Below are positions 61,247 through 64,000 of a stretch of 64,000 nucleotides of DNA, one piece after another. The stretch spans positions 434,001 through 498,000 of the forward strand of contig JAFKAC010000001.1 in assembly GCA_025766275.1 (NCBI GenBank). Reading direction: 5' to 3'. Position numbers and translations under genes: made by a program. The notes beneath the pieces are model-generated. The model made no database searches. It worked only from the letters and a program-made list of their open reading frames with translations, and was not told the DNA's origin. Source of the DNA: Lactarius indigo. Taxonomy: Eukaryota > Basidiomycota > Agaricomycetes > Russulales > Russulaceae. Every line of letters starts with the position of its first letter. Positions within the stretch are counted from its first letter, which is position 1.

Positions 61247-64000
61247 ATGTCTCGTGCTCTCCAAAGTGCCAATATCACTGGGGAAGATACTATAAGCCCA
61301 GGCAGAGGTACTTTGCTCTCACTTGGCTTATCTTAACCGTTCTCACACGCCACTACCACCCCATAGGTGACCACCCATATCCACCCCAGTCGGCGCCGGT
61401 TCAGGAATCACATGGAACGCCTATCTTCGTCGATGGTTCGGGGCCTATTTTCTCCATGTATCTCAAAATGGCGACAGAAGAAGACGAGAAGATGGCCGAA
61501 GGATGGAAAGCGGATGCTGACAGCATCCTCGTCTTTGTGTGTCACCATCTTCCAATCCTCTATACTACTTCCCACACTCATCTCTCATAGACCGGTTTAT
61601 TCTCTGCTGCCGTCGCCTCATTGATCTCAGTATCCGTCCAGGACATTCGACCCAACCCTCAGGACACTTCCAACTTCTATCTCGCAAATATATATCAGAC
61701 CCTCGCCGACCCTGGGTCCAATGTTTCGACTTCCCTCCCTGCTTCCCCTCCCCCATTTACTCCGCCAAACTATGCCATTTGGGTGAACACGCTGTTTTTC
61801 TTGAGTTTGGTGATCAGTATCAGTTGTGCTCTACTCGCGACGTTACTTCAGCAATGGGCACGAAGATACCTCAAGGTCACTCAACCACGCTACAGCCTAC
61901 ACAAGCGTGCGCGGATCCGTGCATTCTTTTTCGAGGGTGTCGATAAATTTCTCGTTCCATGGGCGGTCGAAGCACTACCGACACTACTGCACGTTTCCTT
62001 GTTCCTGTTCTTTGCCGGCATCTCTGTGTTCCTATGGAACGTTGATCTGACGATATTCAAGTCAGTGGTGTCATGGATTGGGATTTGCACTGCTCTGTAC
62101 GGATGCATCACATTGGTCCCGATCTTTCGTCACGACAGCCCATACCACACGCCACTTTCATTTCCGGCATGGAACATTGTTGCTGGAATGTCTTTGGCCA
62201 CATTTCAAGTCCTTCGGTGGCTCCCAGCGCTCACCATTGCTATGAAGTTTTGCTTTCGTCTTCCGTACTCCTGTTTTCTGTTCTTCTGTTGTCCGTGCCT
62301 TTGTTTTCTGGCCGCTTGTTTTACCGTCTGTTGTCCTCTGTGGTCTGACTTTATAGAAGTTTGTTCTCGTTTTTTGTCCATTTGTGTTCAGTTTTTGTCC
62401 TTTCATTTTGGTGATTTTACTAGAGAAGCCTACAATCGCTTCGAGTCCCTGGAGAAAAGCTGTCGCAAAATGCTTACGCAAGGCGTGCAAAGGACAGCTG
62501 AGGAAACCGCTCTGAATGTATCATCGGAGATCGATACTCGCACCCTCTTTTGGACGCTCGACAGTTTGGACGAAGATCACGAACTAGAGCGCTTCTTCTC
62601 GGGCTTACCTGGCTTCCGCAGCTCCAAATTTGTCGACGATCCTCTACCCAAACTCACAGAAGAGCAAAAGGAGAAGCTTTCGACGGCATCAATGGGGTTA
62701 TTGGACGTCACTTTCTCATCCGATTTGCTACCTGACCATGACAAAGACCGGAGGGCCATGATCTGCGCGAAGGCTTTCGATTCAGCGCACATTCCGGTAT
62801 ATGGTGTCTTTGCCAAGATTTGGTCCAGATGCCAATATAGTGGTCCGATGTCCGCCGAAATTGTGCAGATTATGATTGGATGGGGCAATAATACCAATTC
62901 TATGGCTGCGGTCTGCATGATTATCGCACAGACGCAAACGCGCAATGACTCTTGGTTTAACCTTGCCTCCCATGGACTGGGCGTCCAAGAACGCATCCTT
63001 CGAGACTACGCCGCACACGGTGACAGCTTGTCACTTGCCATCTTGACTTACATCACTCGCCAGCAATTTAGCCATTTCGGGGAAGGCACCTGGCCAGCGG
63101 ACGACTTCTTAGACGTTCTAACAGCGGCTTCGAAATTCAAAGTGCAAGATACGTCACCTGATCTGCAGCACGAGTTCTGTGCTCTCTGGAATCAAATCGT
63201 TCTCAAAGCACGGAGCGACAACAATAAGAAGATGGGGTGGTATATCCTCCGGCCGATTCGAAATGTCTACGTCACGCTACATCAAGAGACCGATTCTGCC
63301 CCAATACACATGTATGATCATATCGATCATATCCTATCCTCTTACCCATTGTGCCATCGTCCAGATTCGACGCTACACATCCACAACCACTCTGCCTCCA
63401 CGTCCTTTGCTCCCATCGACTCGCTAGTCCCTGCTCCCATTGTCGGTACCAGAGTGCCGTCCTTGTTCGCGCTCGCACCACCTCATCCCAACGAAACCAT
63501 TACGGATGTGCCACCGCTTGACAACTTCCACCCCAAGGCTACTCCCGAGACGACCACAGAAACCCTCTCCGTTCCTGTCACCTCACCAGACCCAACTACC
63601 ACTGATGTAATTGTCACCTCTGGTATAATACCCCACCCTACTTCCGCAACCTCGACATTCGTCTCTCGTCTCTCGTCTACCTCCCCATCCCCATCTACTG
63701 CCGCCGCCCTCCAGCTTAACCCAGACCCCCTGGCGCCTTCCTACACACCAAATCTCCCACCTTCAGCTGCTCATAATCCAGTTCTCGGCAGTATACTTCC
63801 TACAGGTGCGCTAATGTCTTCACTCTCGCAGACGACCCAATCTTACCCCTCACTGTCTTTCTCAGGATCCCATCGCCCAATAATGGTCACCGTCACTCCC
63901 ACCGCTTCTCCAGGGCTGACCTCTGCACCCGATCTAGGTTCTGCTGCTGAAGATGATGGTAGTCAGAAGCCTGGTTTGCGTGGGGACGATGATGCTCTTG
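61247..64000 (+). CDS. DUF6535 membrane-protein gene, copy 3 (open to window edge)
   Basis: Exons: 61247-61307 (MSRALQSANITGEDTISPGR), 61367-61536 (DGSGPIFSMY, MATEEDEKMAEGWKADAD), 61591-63805, and from 63866 to beyond the window. All introns are GT-AG and match copy 2 in position and phase. The DUF6535 core is intact: NPQDTSNFYLANIYQTLADP, FFLSLVISISCALLATLLQQ, EALPTLLHVSLFLFFAGISV, GICTALYGCITLVPIFRHD. A Cys/Phe-rich hydrophobic stretch around 62245-62410, absent from copy 2, may add membrane segments. The C-terminal half (FWTLDSLDEDHELERFFSGL, NDSWFNLASHGLGVQ) and the Ser/Thr/Pro-rich tail follow. I found no stop or frameshift, so this is the best candidate for a working member. Function of the family is unknown. 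Confidence 0.85.

Overview
The window looks like transposon-rich, heterochromatin-like DNA from a mushroom-forming basidiomycete (Agaricomycetes). The evidence is short GT-AG introns of about 50-60 bp, chromodomain Ty3/gypsy elements, KDZ transposases with a CxC2-type cysteine cluster, a TET/JBP-type dioxygenase, and tandem DUF6535 membrane-protein genes. I saw no bacterial-type operons, rRNA or tRNA genes. All calls come from reading the sequence; no database search was run.

Layout. 1-9.8 kb: a minus-strand coiled-coil gene with a tandemly duplicated exon, split by an intact young Ty3/gypsy element (940-8679; 490-bp LTRs, TSD CGGTA). 9.9-23 kb: a gene island with a KDZ transposase (12154-15923, minus), an unknown gene, a TET/JBP-like dioxygenase (18017-19320, minus) and a divergent multi-exon gene (19491-21641, plus). 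22.2-31.1 kb: a minus-strand zinc-cluster gene broken twice, by an intact Ty1/copia element (23476-29817; 616-bp LTRs, TSD TCGCG) and by a solo LTR of the same family in the other orientation (30151-30779, TSD GTTGG). 31.3-32.7 kb: a repeat-protein gene. 32.9-35.1 kb: a 44-bp satellite-like array built around TGGGCCCA and TCGGCAGC.

35-45 kb: the 3' part of a second gypsy family, a 3' remnant of the first family, and a second KDZ copy shredded by six solo LTRs, some nested; five different 5-bp target duplications were read directly. 45.4-46.2 kb: a 24-bp palindrome-containing minisatellite open in frames on both strands. 46.5-49.1 kb: a degenerate 3' half of a gypsy element, itself carrying a solo LTR. 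49.1-51.0 kb: a second copy of the 44-bp array with many CpG losses. 51.0-64 kb: three DUF6535 genes about 5.2 kb apart, decayed, frameshifted and apparently intact in that order.

How it fits together. The KDZ plus TET/JBP pairing is known from basidiomycetes and suggests 5-methylcytosine is handled here. The pervasive CpG to TpG/CpA changes in old repeats, and CGA to TGA stops in dead elements, agree with methylation-linked decay. The least explained signals are the strong enrichment of the octamer TCGGCAGC across the first 35 kb (almost absent from the LTR elements and from the last 13 kb), the satellite whose two copies end at the same base next to unrelated genes, and a conserved extra C-terminal region in the gypsy polyproteins.
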